DNA of 64,000 bases from Paraburkholderia megapolitana (lineage in GTDB: Bacteria > Pseudomonadota > Gammaproteobacteria > Burkholderiales > Burkholderiaceae), in contig NZ_CP041743.1 of NCBI RefSeq assembly GCF_007556815.1, positions 2,267,001 through 2,331,000 of the forward strand, in the 5' to 3' direction. The notes below the pieces were generated by a model. That model was not told the DNA's origin and did no database searches. It saw only the letters and a program-made list of their open reading frames with translations. Positions 43,656-53,511 of this stretch are shown piece after piece (within the stretch, counting starts at the first letter, position 1; each line of letters opens with the position of its first letter). Position numbers and translations under genes: made by a program.

Positions 43656-44684
43656 ATGTTGAGACCATTACGAAACATACGCACGGTGGCCGGCAGCACG
43701 GCGCTCTGTGCGCTGCTGCTCGGCCTAAGCACGATAAGCACGACAGCCGACGCGGCCGGCATCAAGGACGGGCTGAAAATCGCGTTCCTGCCCAAGCAGA
43801 TCAACAACCCCTACGAGGTGATCGCCGACGACGGCGGCCTCGCTGCGATCAAGGAGTTCAAGGGCGAAGGCAAGGTGGTGGGGCCATCGGATGCAGGCGC
43901 GTCGTCGCAGGTGCAGTACATCAACACGCTGATCACGCAGCGGCAGAACGCAATCGTCATCGCCGCGAACGATGAAAACGCGGTCGTGCCGTATCTGAAG
44001 AAAGCGATGTCGCAAGGCATCAAGATCGTCACATTCGATTCCGATACCGCAGCGGATGGTCGGCAGATCTTCGTCAACCAGGCGAACGCGGAAGGCATCG
44101 GCCGCGGCCAGATCCAGCTCGTGTCGAAGCTGATGGGCGGCGAGGGCGAGTTCGCAATCTTGTCGGCGACGCCGAACGCGACGAACCAGAACACGTGGAT
44201 CAAGTGGATGCAGGAGGAACTGAAGAAGCCCGAGTACGCGAAGATCAAGCTCGTGAAGATCGCGTACGGTAACGACGACGACCAGAAGTCGTTTGTCGAG
44301 ACGCAAGGTTTGTTGCAGGCGTATCCGAACCTGAAGGCGATCGTCTCGCCGACGACGGTCGGGATTGCCGCGGCGGCCCGCTATATCTCGACGTCGTCGA
44401 GCAAGGGCAAGGTGGCCGTGACCGGGCTCGGTACGCCGAACCAGATGCGCGCATTCGTCAAGAACGGCACCGTGCAGGCGTTCCAGTTGTGGGACCCGGG
44501 TCAACTCGGTTATCTGGCGGCGTATGCCGCGGCGGGTCTCGCGTCGGGCACGATCACGGGTAAGGAAGGCGAATCGTTCGATGCGGGCAAGCTCGGCAAG
44601 CGGACCATCGGCCCGAAGGGCGAGGTGATCCTCGGACCGCCCACGACCTTCGATGCGAGCAATATCGACAACTTCAATTTCTAG
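43656..44684 (+). CDS. rhaS: Rhamnose ABC transporter substrate-binding protein (RhaS-like)
   Basis: A 342-residue periplasmic binding protein. The signal peptide covers about residues 1-33 (TALCALLLGLSTISTTADAA), and the mature protein begins with LKIAFLPKQINNPYEVIAD, followed by GPSDAGASSQVQYINTLITQ, characteristic of RhaS. AAGAGGAGACACTC before the ATG is a very strong ribosome site, as expected for a binding protein needed in excess. It is the last gene of the importer operon, and an intrinsic terminator follows at 44715. Confidence 0.92.
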   Translation: MLRPLRNIRTVAGSTALCALLLGLSTISTTADAAGIKDGLKIAFLPKQINNPYEVIADDGGLAAIKEFKGEGKVVGPSDAGASSQVQYINTLITQRQNAIVIAANDENAVVPYLKKAMSQGIKIVTFDSDTAADGRQIFVNQANAEGIGRGQIQLVSKLMGGEGEFAILSATPNATNQNTWIKWMQEELKKPEYAKIKLVKIAYGNDDDQKSFVETQGLLQAYPNLKAIVSPTTVGIAAAARYISTSSSKGKVAVTGLGTPNQMRAFVKNGTVQAFQLWDPGQLGYLAAYAAAGLASGTITGKEGESFDAGKLGKRTIGPKGEVILGPPTTFDASNIDNFNF

Positions 44685-44714
44685 CCACAGGCAGGGCTGC
44701 CGGGTATACAAGTC

Positions 44715-44740
44715 AAGCGCCCCTCAGGGCGCTTTTTTTT
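44715..44740 (+). terminator. Intrinsic terminator of the rhamnose importer operon
   Basis: AAGCGCCC, a four-base loop and GGGCGCTT form an 8-bp perfect stem directly followed by a run of T. It starts 30 bp after the rhaS stop. Confidence 0.93.
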
Positions 44741-45044
44741 GACCGCGCTGCGGCTCAGCGCATTGCAAGCCGCCAGAAAGCTGACACAGGATCGACATCG
44801 CGCGCTTTCACACTGAAACGCGCACCGGCAAGTTTTTCCATCCGCGCACCGGTTTTGCGAAGTCTTCCAGGTAATAGCAACTTGAGGAGCCGCACGCCCA
44901 CCCGCTTGCCGCCGCACTGAGCGGGCCGGCGTGCAGTTTACGCACCCGTTCTGGAACGAGGCATTACACTTGCTCGGTTACTCCGCTTGTCCTGACGCGA
45001 TTACCTCGCGCCGCCCGGTTACAAGACGTCCAAGGAGTCGCAGC
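44741..45044. other. Leader/promoter region of the transketolase gene
   Basis: About 300 bp with no supported gene. It should hold the tkt-gnd promoter. An open frame reaching upstream of the tkt start to 44931 has no features of its own. No riboswitch or convincing promoter boxes were recognised. Confidence 0.5.
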
Positions 45045-47123
45045 ATGCCGAACCCACCCACCGATCTCGATCGTCTTTCCATCGACACCATCCGCACCCT
45101 CGCGATGGATGCAGTACAGAAGGCCAACTCCGGCCATCCCGGCACCCCGATGGCACTCGCGCCCGTCGGTTATCACCTGTGGCAGGAACACCTGCGCTAC
45201 GACCCGGCTGAGCCGCTGTGGCCGAATCGCGACCGCTTCGTGCTGTCGGCCGGGCACGCTTCGATGCTGCTCTATGCGCTGCTGCACCTGACCGGCGTGC
45301 AGGCCGTCGACGAAGCCGGCCGCCCGAACGGCTCGCCCGCGGTATCGCTCGACGACCTCAAGCAGTTCCGCCAGCTAGATAGCGTGACGCCCGGCCACCC
45401 CGAATACCGCATGACGACCGGTGTCGAAACGACGACCGGTCCGCTCGGCCAGGGGCTCGGCAATAGCGTCGGCATGGCGATGGCCGCGCGCTGGTACGAG
45501 TCGCACTTCAATCAGCCCGATGCGACGCTGTTCGACTACCGCGTCTACACGATATGCGGCGACGGCGACATGATGGAAGGCATCTCGCACGAAGCGGCAT
45601 CGCTTGCCGGACACCTGAAGCTGTCGAACCTGATCTGGATCTACGACAGCAACCGCGTCACGATCGAAGGCCATACCGATCTCGCGTACAGCGACGACGT
45701 CGAAACGCGTTTTCGCGGTTATCACTGGAACACGCTGCACGTCGCCGATGCCAACGACGCAGCCGAGTTCGGCGCCGCGCTCAAGCAGGCGAAAGCGAAT
45801 ACGGACAAACCGACGCTGATCGTAGTGCACAGCATCATCGGCTGGGGCGCGCCGCACAAGCAGGACACGTCGGCGGCGCACGGCGAACCGCTCGGCGTCG
45901 AAGAGATCAAGCTCGCCAAGCGCTTTTACGGCTGGCCTGAAGATTCGAGTTTTCTCGTGCCCGACGGCGTCTACGCGCACTACCAGGAAGGTATCGGCGC
46001 GCGCGGCAAGGCATTGCGCGAACAATGGCAGGCGTCCTTCGAAGCCTACGCTGCGAAATATCCCGCACTAGCCGAAGAATTCCGCGCGATCGAAGCGCAC
46101 ACTTTGCCCGAGGGCTGGGACGCCGATATCCCGACGTTCGAGGCGGACGAAAAGGGCATTGCCTCGCGCGACTCGTCGGGCAAGGTGCTCAACGCGATTG
46201 CCAAGCGCCTGCCATGGATGATCGGTGGCTCAGCCGATCTGTCGCCGTCGACGAAGACCGATATGAAGTTCGAAGGCGCCGGTAGTTTCGAAGCGGACAG
46301 CTACGGCGGACGCAACCTGCACTTCGGCATTCGCGAGCACGTGATGGGCTCGATCTGCAACGGCATCGCGCTGTCGAACCTGCGGCCTTACGGCTCGACA
46401 TTCCTGATTTTCAGCGACTACATGAAGCCGCCGATCCGCCTGTCCGCGCTCATGGAAGTCAACGTGATCTACGTCTTCACGCACGACTCGATCGGCGTCG
46501 GCGAAGACGGTCCCACGCACCAGCCGATCGAACAGCTCGCGTCGTTACGCGCGGTGCCCGGTCTCACGACGCTGCGCCCAGGTGATGCGAACGAAGTTGC
46601 CGAAGCATGGCGCGTCGCGCTGTCGAATCCGCGCGTGCCGGCCTGCATCGTGGTGTCGCGTCAGGCGCTGCCCACGTTCGACCGCACGAAGTACGCACCT
46701 GCCAGCGGCGTACGACGCGGTGCTTATGTGCTCGCAGACGCGCCCGACGGCCGCAAGCCGGAGGTGATCCTGATGGGCACCGGCAGCGAAATGTCGCTGT
46801 GCGTCGGCGCGTATGAGAAGCTAAAGAGCGAAGGCATCGCGGCGCGTGTCGTGTCGATGCCGTCGTGGGACATCTTCGAGAAGCAGGATGACGCGTATAA
46901 AGAGTCGGTGCTGCCGGCCGCTGTCGACGCGCGGGTTGCAGTCGAACAGGCAGGCGTACTCGGTTGGGATCGCTACGTGGGCCGCACCGGCTCGCTGATC
47001 GCGATGCATACATTCGGCGCGTCGGCGCCGCTGAAGGCGCTGCAAACGAAGTTCGGCTTTACGCCGGAGCGCGTCTACGAAGCGGCGAAGCAGCAGCTCG
47101 CGCGGGTTCGGCAATCCAGTTAA
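45045..47123 (+). CDS. tkt: Transketolase
   Basis: A 692-residue thiamine-diphosphate enzyme of the pentose phosphate pathway, moving two-carbon units between sugar phosphates. [20 protein letters not shown], the ThDP motif beginning [19 protein letters not shown] and ending in [10 protein letters not shown], and [20 protein letters not shown] (catalytic Glu) are all present. Length is normal. ATG 45045 has CAAGGAGTCGCAGC before it. It is followed 16 bp later by a 6-phosphogluconate dehydrogenase gene in place of the gap gene that usually follows tkt in this group, so this may be an accessory copy. Confidence 0.95.
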   Translation: MPNPPTDLDRLSIDTIRTLAMDAVQKANSGHPGTPMALAPVGYHLWQEHLRYDPAEPLWPNRDRFVLSAGHASMLLYALLHLTGVQAVDEAGRPNGSPAVSLDDLKQFRQLDSVTPGHPEYRMTTGVETTTGPLGQGLGNSVGMAMAARWYESHFNQPDATLFDYRVYTICGDGDMMEGISHEAASLAGHLKLSNLIWIYDSNRVTIEGHTDLAYSDDVETRFRGYHWNTLHVADANDAAEFGAALKQAKANTDKPTLIVVHSIIGWGAPHKQDTSAAHGEPLGVEEIKLAKRFYGWPEDSSFLVPDGVYAHYQEGIGARGKALREQWQASFEAYAAKYPALAEEFRAIEAHTLPEGWDADIPTFEADEKGIASRDSSGKVLNAIAKRLPWMIGGSADLSPSTKTDMKFEGAGSFEADSYGGRNLHFGIREHVMGSICNGIALSNLRPYGSTFLIFSDYMKPPIRLSALMEVNVIYVFTHDSIGVGEDGPTHQPIEQLASLRAVPGLTTLRPGDANEVAEAWRVALSNPRVPACIVVSRQALPTFDRTKYAPASGVRRGAYVLADAPDGRKPEVILMGTGSEMSLCVGAYEKLKSEGIAARVVSMPSWDIFEKQDDAYKESVLPAAVDARVAVEQAGVLGWDRYVGRTGSLIAMHTFGASAPLKALQTKFGFTPERVYEAAKQQLARVRQSS

Positions 47124-47139
47124 CGAGGGAGACGACATT

Positions 47140-48120
47140 ATGCAGATCGGTATCGTGGGATTGGGACGGATGGGCGGGAACATCGGCCGTCGGTTGATGC
47201 GCAACGGGCATACGTGCGTGGTCTACGATCACAGCCCGGAAGCCACCGAGGCGCTCGTGAAGGAAGGCGCAACCGGTTCGAGCGACCTGGGCGGCCTCGT
47301 GAAGGGACTCGCTGCACCGCGCGTGATCTGGTTAATGCTCCCGGCCGGCAAGATCACCGAAGACACGCTGAACGACCTGTACCCGATCCTGAGCCCCGAC
47401 GACGTCGTGATCGACGGCGGCAACAGTTTCTACAAGGACGACATCCGCCGTGCGGTGCGCTTCAAGGAGAAGGGCATTCACTACGTCGACGTCGGTACGT
47501 CGGGCGGTGTGTGGGGCCTCGAGCGTGGCTATTGCATGATGATCGGCGGTGAGGAAGAGGTGGTGCACCGGCTCGATCCGATTCTCTCGACGCTCGCGCC
47601 CGGCGCCGGTAACGTGCCGCTCACACCGGGCCGCGAAGGCCGCGATACGCGCGTGCAGAACGGCTATATGCACACCGGGCCGACCGGCTCCGGCCACTTC
47701 GTGAAGATGGTCCACAACGGTATCGAGTACGGGTTGATGCAGGCGTATGCCGAAGGCTTCGACATCCTGAAGCACAAGGCATCGACCGAGTTGCCCGAAA
47801 GCGAACGCTTCAGCCTCGATCTCGCGGACGTGGCCGAAGTGTGGCGGCGCGGCAGTGTCGTGTCGTCGTGGTTGCTCGACCTCACGGCTGGCGCGCTCGC
47901 GAAAGATGGCGCGCTCGGCAATTATTCGACCGAAGTGGCGGACAGCGGCGAAGGACGCTGGACGATCGAAGCCGCGATCGAAGAGGCGGTGCCGGCGCAG
48001 GTGTTGTCGGCGGCGTTGTATACGCGGTTTCGTTCGCGTGACGACGAGTCGTTTGCCGAGCGCATGCTCTCGGCGATGCGCTTCGGCTTCGGCGGGCATC
48101 ACGAGTTTTCGCCGAAGTAA
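47140..48120 (+). CDS. gnd: 6-phosphogluconate dehydrogenase, decarboxylating (short form)
   Basis: A 326-residue 6-phosphogluconate dehydrogenase giving ribulose 5-phosphate, CO2 and reduced cofactor. [19 protein letters not shown] is the Rossmann motif, [20 protein letters not shown] the substrate region, and [20 protein letters not shown] carries the catalytic Lys. It belongs to the short class (about 300-330 residues, versus about 470 in E. coli Gnd), which often prefers NAD. It forms a two-gene unit with tkt. Confidence 0.94.
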   Translation: MQIGIVGLGRMGGNIGRRLMRNGHTCVVYDHSPEATEALVKEGATGSSDLGGLVKGLAAPRVIWLMLPAGKITEDTLNDLYPILSPDDVVIDGGNSFYKDDIRRAVRFKEKGIHYVDVGTSGGVWGLERGYCMMIGGEEEVVHRLDPILSTLAPGAGNVPLTPGREGRDTRVQNGYMHTGPTGSGHFVKMVHNGIEYGLMQAYAEGFDILKHKASTELPESERFSLDLADVAEVWRRGSVVSSWLLDLTAGALAKDGALGNYSTEVADSGEGRWTIEAAIEEAVPAQVLSAALYTRFRSRDDESFAERMLSAMRFGFGGHHEFSPK

Positions 48121-48144
48121 CGACGTAAAACTTTGGGCGGCGCT

Positions 48145-49038
48145 TTATCGCCGGCGACTCTTGCCGGCGAGCGCCTGCGCGGCCTCCGCGATGCACTCGC
48201 CGAGCCGCGCGGCGGGTGCTTCAGCGGCACGGCGCCGCCGCTCCACCAGCACGATCTCGCGCTCGAAGGTCTCGCCACCGAGCGCGAGCGCCTTGACCGT
48301 GCGCGGCAACGCACCGAATGCGGCGGCCAGCGGCACGAGCGCGACACCGGCGCCGCGCGCCACCAGTTGCACGATCCCCAGCAATTCGTCGAGTTCGATC
48401 GATTCGGACACGTTCACGCGCAGGCGGCGTAGAAAGCGGTCCACCTGGCCGCCGCCGAACGAACGACGGTCATAGCGGATGAACGGCTCGGTCGCGAGCA
48501 ATTCGCGCCACGGCTTGCGCGCCAGCCGCGCGGGCACGAGCAGCACGAACGGCTCCGTGACGAGCGTGCGGCATTCGAGATCCGGCGGCAGCGAGAACGG
48601 CGGCTTGATGATGACGGCAAGATCGAGTTCGCCGGCATCGACCTGGCCGAGCAGGTTCAGCGATACGCCTGGTACGATGCGCAACCGCCAGCTGGGCCAA
48701 TCTTTACGAAAATTTGCCAGTGCGTCCGCCATGAAGGTCGGTTGGACGGATGCGATCGCGCCTACCGTGAGTGTGCCGCCTCGCTCCGTGGGTGCGGTCT
48801 GGCCGCCCAGTTGCGCGTACAACGACAACAAGTCGTCGGCGAGGGCGAGCGTTTCGCGGCCGGCGTCGTTGAGCGTCGCGGAACGGCCGGTGCGATCGAA
48901 CAGCGCGAAGCCGAGATTCTTTTCGAGCCGCTGCATCTGCGCGCTGACCGCTGACTGGGTCAGCCCGATCCGCTCGCCGGCCGCGGCGAAAGTGCCGTGC
49001 TGCGCAACGGCGACGAAGGTTTTGAGTTCCCGGAGCAT
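48145..49038 (-). CDS. LysR family transcriptional regulator
   Basis: A 297-residue LysR protein starting [20 protein letters not shown] (ATG 49036-49038), with the helix-turn-helix [20 protein letters not shown]. The in-frame upstream extension is AT-rich control DNA. It is divergent from the VOC-family gene at 49175 (136 bp), its likely target. The stop is 24 bp from the convergent gnd stop. Confidence 0.9.
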   Translation of the reverse strand: MLRELKTFVAVAQHGTFAAAGERIGLTQSAVSAQMQRLEKNLGFALFDRTGRSATLNDAGRETLALADDLLSLYAQLGGQTAPTERGGTLTVGAIASVQPTFMADALANFRKDWPSWRLRIVPGVSLNLLGQVDAGELDLAVIIKPPFSLPPDLECRTLVTEPFVLLVPARLARKPWRELLATEPFIRYDRRSFGGGQVDRFLRRLRVNVSESIELDELLGIVQLVARGAGVALVPLAAAFGALPRTVKALALGGETFEREIVLVERRRRAAEAPAARLGECIAEAAQALAGKSRRR

Positions 49039-49174
49039 CGCGGATTCATCGATTTTGTTGGTGGTCAGATCGAAAATATATCGCTTTTCAGCAATTTTGT
49101 TCATACATAAACTGGCTGTCATTGACTCCGCCCGGAGTTACAAACCACTCCCCACCGCTACCAGGATCTTCGAC

Positions 49175-49609
49175 ATGAGCGATTCCACCGCCGTCATTCC
49201 GCCGTTCCATCTGGCGTTTCCGGTCCACAGCCTTGCGGCTGCACGCGAGTTCTATGGCGATCTGCTCGGTTGCCCCGAAGGCCGTAGCTCGCCGGAATGG
49301 GTGGACTTCGATTTCTACGGGCACCAGATCGTCGCGCATCTCTCACCCGAAGAAGCGGGCCACCGCACGACGAACGCGGTAGACGGCCATGCGGTGCCGG
49401 TGCGCCACTTCGGTGTCGTGCTGTCGGTGCCGCAATGGCAGACGCTGGCGGACAAGCTGCAGGCGGCGAACACCGCGTTCGTGATCGAGCCGCATATCCG
49501 CTTCAAGGGCGAAGTCGGCGAGCAGGCGACGATGTTCTTTCTCGATCCGTCGGGTAATGCGGTCGAGATCAAGGCGTTTGCGAATATGGCGTCGTTGTTC
49601 GCGAAGTGA
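49175..49609 (+). CDS. VOC family protein (glyoxalase/bleomycin resistance/dioxygenase fold)
   Basis: A 144-residue vicinal-oxygen-chelate protein: [20 protein letters not shown] at the start gives the first metal His, [20 protein letters not shown] begins the second half, and [12 protein letters not shown] carries the Glu ligand. The start ATG 49175 fits the domain boundary; an upstream open frame reading through the regulator region is not real. Function could be a lyase, dioxygenase or resistance protein. Confidence 0.87.
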   Translation: MSDSTAVIPPFHLAFPVHSLAAAREFYGDLLGCPEGRSSPEWVDFDFYGHQIVAHLSPEEAGHRTTNAVDGHAVPVRHFGVVLSVPQWQTLADKLQAANTAFVIEPHIRFKGEVGEQATMFFLDPSGNAVEIKAFANMASLFAK

Positions 49610-49674
49610 AGGACTAGCACGCGCTGACGCCAACAGACTTTCCTTCCCACCGCATTTGACCTATAGTTAGCCAC

Positions 49675-50052
49675 ATGGCTAACTATCAGGCTGGCGTCAG
49701 CGACATCTTCCACGCTCTCTCCGATCCGACCCGGTGCGCGATCGTCAGCGCGCTCTGCCGGGGCGAGCAGGCGGTATCCGTGCTTGCAGCGCCATTCGAC
49801 ATGGCGCTGCCGTCGTTCATGAAGCATGTTTCGTTGCTCGAGCGCAGCGGCCTGATCCGGACGCGAAAGGCGGGGCGCACGCGCACCTGCGAGCTGATGC
49901 AAGGCAGATTGTCGGAAGCCGAGCAGTGGATAGCGGGTCAGCGAGCCATATGGGAAGCGCGATCCGACCGCATGGTCGATTTCGTCGAACGTCTTCATGA
50001 AGAGGAGCAACGTCGTGCCAGCAAACCCCGCAAATCACGCCGAACCCGCTGA
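49675..50052 (+). CDS. ArsR family transcriptional regulator
   Basis: A 125-residue ArsR/SmtB-type repressor: DIFHALSDPTRCAIVSALCR and the winged helix MALPSFMKHVSLLERSGLI, then KAGRTRTCEL. No Cys metal-binding pair is seen, as usual for ArsR proteins paired with SRPBCC genes. Its end overlaps the downstream SRPBCC gene by 38 bp, and the ribosome site for that gene lies inside this coding sequence, so the two are translationally coupled. Confidence 0.9.
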   Translation: MANYQAGVSDIFHALSDPTRCAIVSALCRGEQAVSVLAAPFDMALPSFMKHVSLLERSGLIRTRKAGRTRTCELMQGRLSEAEQWIAGQRAIWEARSDRMVDFVERLHEEEQRRASKPRKSRRTR

Positions 50053-50509
50053 AAGCAACGACCTCGTTATCTCGCGCGTGCTGCGCGCGCCGCGCACCGC
50101 GTTGTGGCGCGCCTGGACGGAACCCGATCTGCTCAAGGAATGGTGGTGCCCGCGACCGTGGACCACCGAAGTGCTCGCCTTCGATTTACGCCCCGGTGGC
50201 GCGTTTCACACCCTCATGCGCGGTCCCGACGGCGGCACCAGTGACAACCCCGGTTGCTTTCTCGAGATCGTGCCGCAAGCGCGTCTCGTGTTTACGTCGA
50301 TGCTGACCGCGCAGTGGCGACCCAATACACCGTGGCTCGGCTTCACCGCGATCATCACGATGGCCGATGAAGGCGCGGGCAGCCGCTACGAAGCCCGTGT
50401 CATGCATCCGGACAACGCCACGCGCGAGCGCCACGAAACACTTGGGTTCTTCGACGGCTGGAATACCTGCATCACGCAACTCGACGATTTCGCGTCCGCG
50501 TTGCGTTGA
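50015..50509 (+). CDS. SRPBCC (AHSA1-like) family protein
   Basis: A 164-residue START-like fold protein. The characteristic pattern is VISRVLRAPRTALWRAWTEP, LLKEWWCPRPWTTEV and a C-terminal GFFDGWNTCITQLDDFA. I choose GTG 50015 because AGAGGAG lies about seven bases upstream; ATG 49997 would add six residues without a ribosome site. ArsR-SRPBCC pairs are common and often have stress or xenobiotic functions, but the ligand is unknown. Confidence 0.87.
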   Translation: MPANPANHAEPAESNDLVISRVLRAPRTALWRAWTEPDLLKEWWCPRPWTTEVLAFDLRPGGAFHTLMRGPDGGTSDNPGCFLEIVPQARLVFTSMLTAQWRPNTPWLGFTAIITMADEGAGSRYEARVMHPDNATRERHETLGFFDGWNTCITQLDDFASALR

Positions 50510-50546
50510 GCAGGGACTTGTCCGGACAAAACCCAGCTGGATCGCG

Positions 50547-51465
50547 CTAGTTGTGGCTCAACGTATTCGCGTACGTGACTTCCGAGTTGAGATAGCTCGG
50601 CATCTGCGCCCATGGGTTGAGCGACGTTCCGACCATGTACGCATCGGTTGCATCGACATAGCCTGCGTAGCGCTGGAGCGCTGTATCGAGCACGGAAGAC
50701 CAGGTGGCCTGGCTGGTGTTGTAGACCAGATGCCAGAAGCTCGTCGAGTCGTACTGCGTGCCCAGCGCATATGTACCGTTGACGATGACATTGCCGCCAA
50801 CCCAGCCATACTTCCAGCCGACATCGACGGCATTGGTCATGTAGTGATCGGCCGTATCTTCAAACGTGACGAACACGTCCGCTGCACGATGTGCCGGATC
50901 GAGGTAGCAGTCGTTGACGGCGGTGCCGATGTTGATCACTTCAAGGCTCTGCGCGCTGGTGGGATATTTCGACCAGACGTATTCGCGCAGCGTGCGATAG
51001 TAATCGCGGTATTGCATCGAACCGGCGGTCGGGCCGCAATCGGCGATACCTTCGTCGAAGAAGATGCCATCGTAATGCACCGCGCCGTTACGCGGCGCGA
51101 GATACCGGTCGATACTGGCTTCGACATCCGCGACGGACCGGGCGCCGTGAGTCGTATGCACGTAGCCGATCACCTTGACGTGTTCGCGGCTCGCGGCTCG
51201 CGGCGACCCTGGCCCGCAGGAGGTCGGCATCATGATCGAGAATGGATTCGTCGGCGTCGCCGTTGGCAATATTGACGATCACGATGGACGGCGGCACAGG
51301 CATCTTCACCGGGTCTTCCATCGTCGTGAGGAAAGGGTCGCCAGGAAAGACATAGGCTGGAACCGCGACTTCGATGCCGGTGCTTTGGGCGGCCATCGCG
51401 ATGTTCGGGAAAATAAAATCCGTCGCACCGAGTGCGCATAAAGCGACTGCTGCGTATTTGTTCAT
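50547..51465 (-). pseudogene. Spherulation-specific family 4 protein, frameshifted at a 7-bp tandem repeat
   Basis: Two frames together encode one spherulation-specific family 4 (PF12138-like) protein. The first (from ATG 51463-51465) has a signal peptide (MNKYAAVALCALGATDFIFP, cleavage after MAA) and VAVPAYVFPGDPF. The second continues with HVKVIGYVHTTHGARSVADV, AVHYDGIFFDEG and YALGTQYDSTSFWHL and ends at 50547. The break falls exactly at three tandem copies of a 7-bp unit (51184-51204). Deleting one copy joins the frames as RVAASREHVKVIGYV and gives about 303 residues. It is either a pseudogene or a phase-variable secreted, possibly glycosidase-like, protein. Confidence 0.85.
51184..51204. 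repeat. Three perfect tandem copies of a 7-bp unit inside a coding sequence
   Basis: TCGCGGC is repeated three times in a row on the plus strand within the family 4 gene. Because 7 is not a multiple of 3, gain or loss of a unit changes the reading frame. Two copies (or five) restore a full-length protein; the three seen here do not. Confidence 0.95.
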
Positions 51466-51620
51466 GGGTGTTGTCATCCGGAAGAAGCGCCGCAAAGGTG
51501 GCTGGAAAATCGGGTCGCACGTCGCAGGCATTCTGACTGACGACGAACTTCACGAAGGCGATGTTTGACAGTCTGTTACGATTCGCGCGCGCTATTCGGT
51601 CCAGTCCAATCCCGTTCGAT

Positions 51621-52502
51621 TCACGCAGCATCTTCCATGCTGACGACGTTATTCGCACGGCGAGCAATCAGCAATTTGATGCGTTCGACATCGGCCGGTG
51701 TGGCGGGTGTGTAGGTCACGAGGTTCAGATCGGGATGCCCGTGCACCGCAAAGACCGAATACTCCAGCGCGATCGGTCCAACCAGCGGATGTTGAATCTG
51801 TTTCGTGCTGCTGTCGTGTGCGCGGACGTCGTTGTCGCGCCATATCGCCGCGAATTCGGGGCTCAGCCGGTGGAGTTCGTCGACAAGAGCCTGCACCTTC
51901 TGCGTCGTTCCCGCACGCACGGTATCGGCCCGGAACGCCGCGACCGCAAAGCGCGCGACGCGGTTCCAGTCGGGCTGCGCGGCGCGCACGGCAGGATCGA
52001 AAAAGATGCGGCGCAGGACGTTGCGCTGCTCGGGCGGGAACACTTCGTAGTCGGTGAGGGTCACGAGTGCCGCGCGGTTCCACGCGACGATGTCCCACGT
52101 CGAGGTTCGCACCACGGCCGGGCTGAATTCCATTGAATCGAGGACGTGTTGCAGCCGCAGGAGTGCGCTGTCGGCGGCATCGTCGCGAGGCTCGGCGTGT
52201 CCGGAAAGGCCCGGTGCGCGCCCAAGTCCCAGCAGAAAGACATATTCGCGCTCGACATCGGTCAGCATCAGCGCCCGGGCGATCCGCTCGAGCACCTCGG
52301 CGGAAGGCGCACCGCCGCGTCCCTGTTCGAGCCACGTGTACCACGTTGCGCTGACATGGGCGCGCTGGGCAACTTCCTCGCGCCGCAATCCCGGCGTGCG
52401 CCGACGCGCGGTGGAGAACCCTAAAGCCGCCGGGTCGAGTTTCGTGCGGCGATCCTTGAGGTAGGCTCCAAGCAGATTTTCGTTTGCGTCCGCCATGCTC
52501 AT
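51621..52502 (-). CDS. Helix-turn-helix regulator with MmyB-like ligand-binding domain
   Basis: A 293-residue XRE-type regulator: LGAYLKDRRTKLDPAALGF and TPGLRREEVAQRAHVSATWY form the N-terminal DNA-binding domain. The C-terminal part (SPAVVRTSTWDIVAWNRAAL, RNVLRRIFFDPAVRA) is the MmyB-like PAS-type domain seen in regulators of SDR genes in actinobacteria and proteobacteria. It is divergent from the NAD-dependent reductase at 52596 (93 bp), its expected target. Confidence 0.9.
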   Translation of the reverse strand: MSMADANENLLGAYLKDRRTKLDPAALGFSTARRRTPGLRREEVAQRAHVSATWYTWLEQGRGGAPSAEVLERIARALMLTDVEREYVFLLGLGRAPGLSGHAEPRDDAADSALLRLQHVLDSMEFSPAVVRTSTWDIVAWNRAALVTLTDYEVFPPEQRNVLRRIFFDPAVRAAQPDWNRVARFAVAAFRADTVRAGTTQKVQALVDELHRLSPEFAAIWRDNDVRAHDSSTKQIQHPLVGPIALEYSVFAVHGHPDLNLVTYTPATPADVERIKLLIARRANNVVSMEDAA

Positions 52503-52595
52503 CCTGTTAGTCCGTATACCCCTAAAACGTCACGACTTCATCGTGTGCGGTGACGCGTAGATAGTAATCCTTCGTCTCAATCCGGAGGTTGCACG

Positions 52596-53489
52596 ATGCG
52601 CGTCTTTGTTACTGGAGCAAATGGATTTGTCGGCTCGGCCGTGGTCAACGAACTTCTCTCCGCCGGGCATCACGTGCTGGGTCTGGTGCGTTCGGAGGCC
52701 GCGGCGCACTCGCTTGCATCGAGGGGAGGCGAGGCCTTGTATGGCTCGCTTGAAGACCTCGATAGTTTGAGAAACGGTGTGGCCGCCACGGACGGCGTCA
52801 TTCACACCGCGTTCAATCACGACATGTCGAAGTTCGCCGAAAGCAGCGAAGTGGAACGACGTGCGATCGAGGCGATCGGTGCTGCGCTGGCCGGCTCCGA
52901 TCGTCCGCTGCTGGTTTCGTCTGGCGTCGCGCTGCTCGCACCCGGTCGTCTCGCGACCGAGGACGATACGCGCAATCCCGATCCCGCAGTGTTTCCGCGT
53001 CTGCCGGAAGCGGCCGCTACGTTGCTGGTGGAGCGCGGCGTACACGCGTCCGCAGTGCGTCTCGCGCCGTCGGTGCACGGTGACGGCGATAGCGGCTTCG
53101 TGCCGCGGCTGATCGATATCGCGCGGCGGCTCGGCGTGTCGGCTTATGTGGGCGACGGGCTCAACCGTTGGCCTGCTGTGCACCGGCTCGATGCCGCGCG
53201 TGTCTACCGGCTGGCAATCGAGCGCGGCAGCATCGGCAGTCGCTATCACGCGATCGCGGAAGAGGGGATCGCGTTCAACGAGATTGCCGGTGTGATTGGC
53301 CGACGTCTCGAGCTGCCGGTCGTGTCAATTTCCGCCGAAGAGGCAGCGGACCACTTTGGCCGGTTGGCGCAGTTCGTTGGCAACGATATTCCAACCTCGA
53401 GTGTGCAAACCCGGGCGTGGCTGAACTGGACGCCGACGCAGCCTGGGTTGATTGCCGATCTTGATCGGGCGCGTTATTTCGAACGGTGA
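52596..53489 (+). CDS. NAD(P)-dependent extended SDR (epimerase/reductase-like)
   Basis: A 297-residue extended [23 protein letters not shown] carries the TGANGFVG cofactor motif, [18 protein letters not shown] follows, and the later [19 protein letters not shown] and [16 protein letters not shown] are typical. The canonical YxxxK pair is not obvious, so it belongs to an atypical SDR branch. GGAGGTTGCACG precedes the ATG. It is divergent from an MmyB-type regulator, a common pairing. Confidence 0.87.
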   Translation: MRVFVTGANGFVGSAVVNELLSAGHHVLGLVRSEAAAHSLASRGGEALYGSLEDLDSLRNGVAATDGVIHTAFNHDMSKFAESSEVERRAIEAIGAALAGSDRPLLVSSGVALLAPGRLATEDDTRNPDPAVFPRLPEAAATLLVERGVHASAVRLAPSVHGDGDSGFVPRLIDIARRLGVSAYVGDGLNRWPAVHRLDAARVYRLAIERGSIGSRYHAIAEEGIAFNEIAGVIGRRLELPVVSISAEEAADHFGRLAQFVGNDIPTSSVQTRAWLNWTPTQPGLIADLDRARYFER

Positions 53490-53511
53490 CGCTCCAGCGC
53501 CTGGCTGATCG

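Noticed and set aside
48148..48170. Stem-loop TCGCCGGC...GCCGGCGA near the gnd/LysR convergent ends
   Set aside because: It lies inside the LysR coding end and has no T-tract; not strong enough to call a terminator.
50518..50529. Perfect 12-bp palindrome TTGTCCGGACAA between the SRPBCC and family 4 genes
   Set aside because: It has no loop and no T-tract and lies between convergent ends where no operator is expected; possibly chance.
51184..51204. Short tandem repeat considered as a CRISPR or mobile-element trace
   Set aside because: Only three contiguous 7-bp units with no spacers, no cas genes and no transposase; it is a simple tandem repeat in a coding region.
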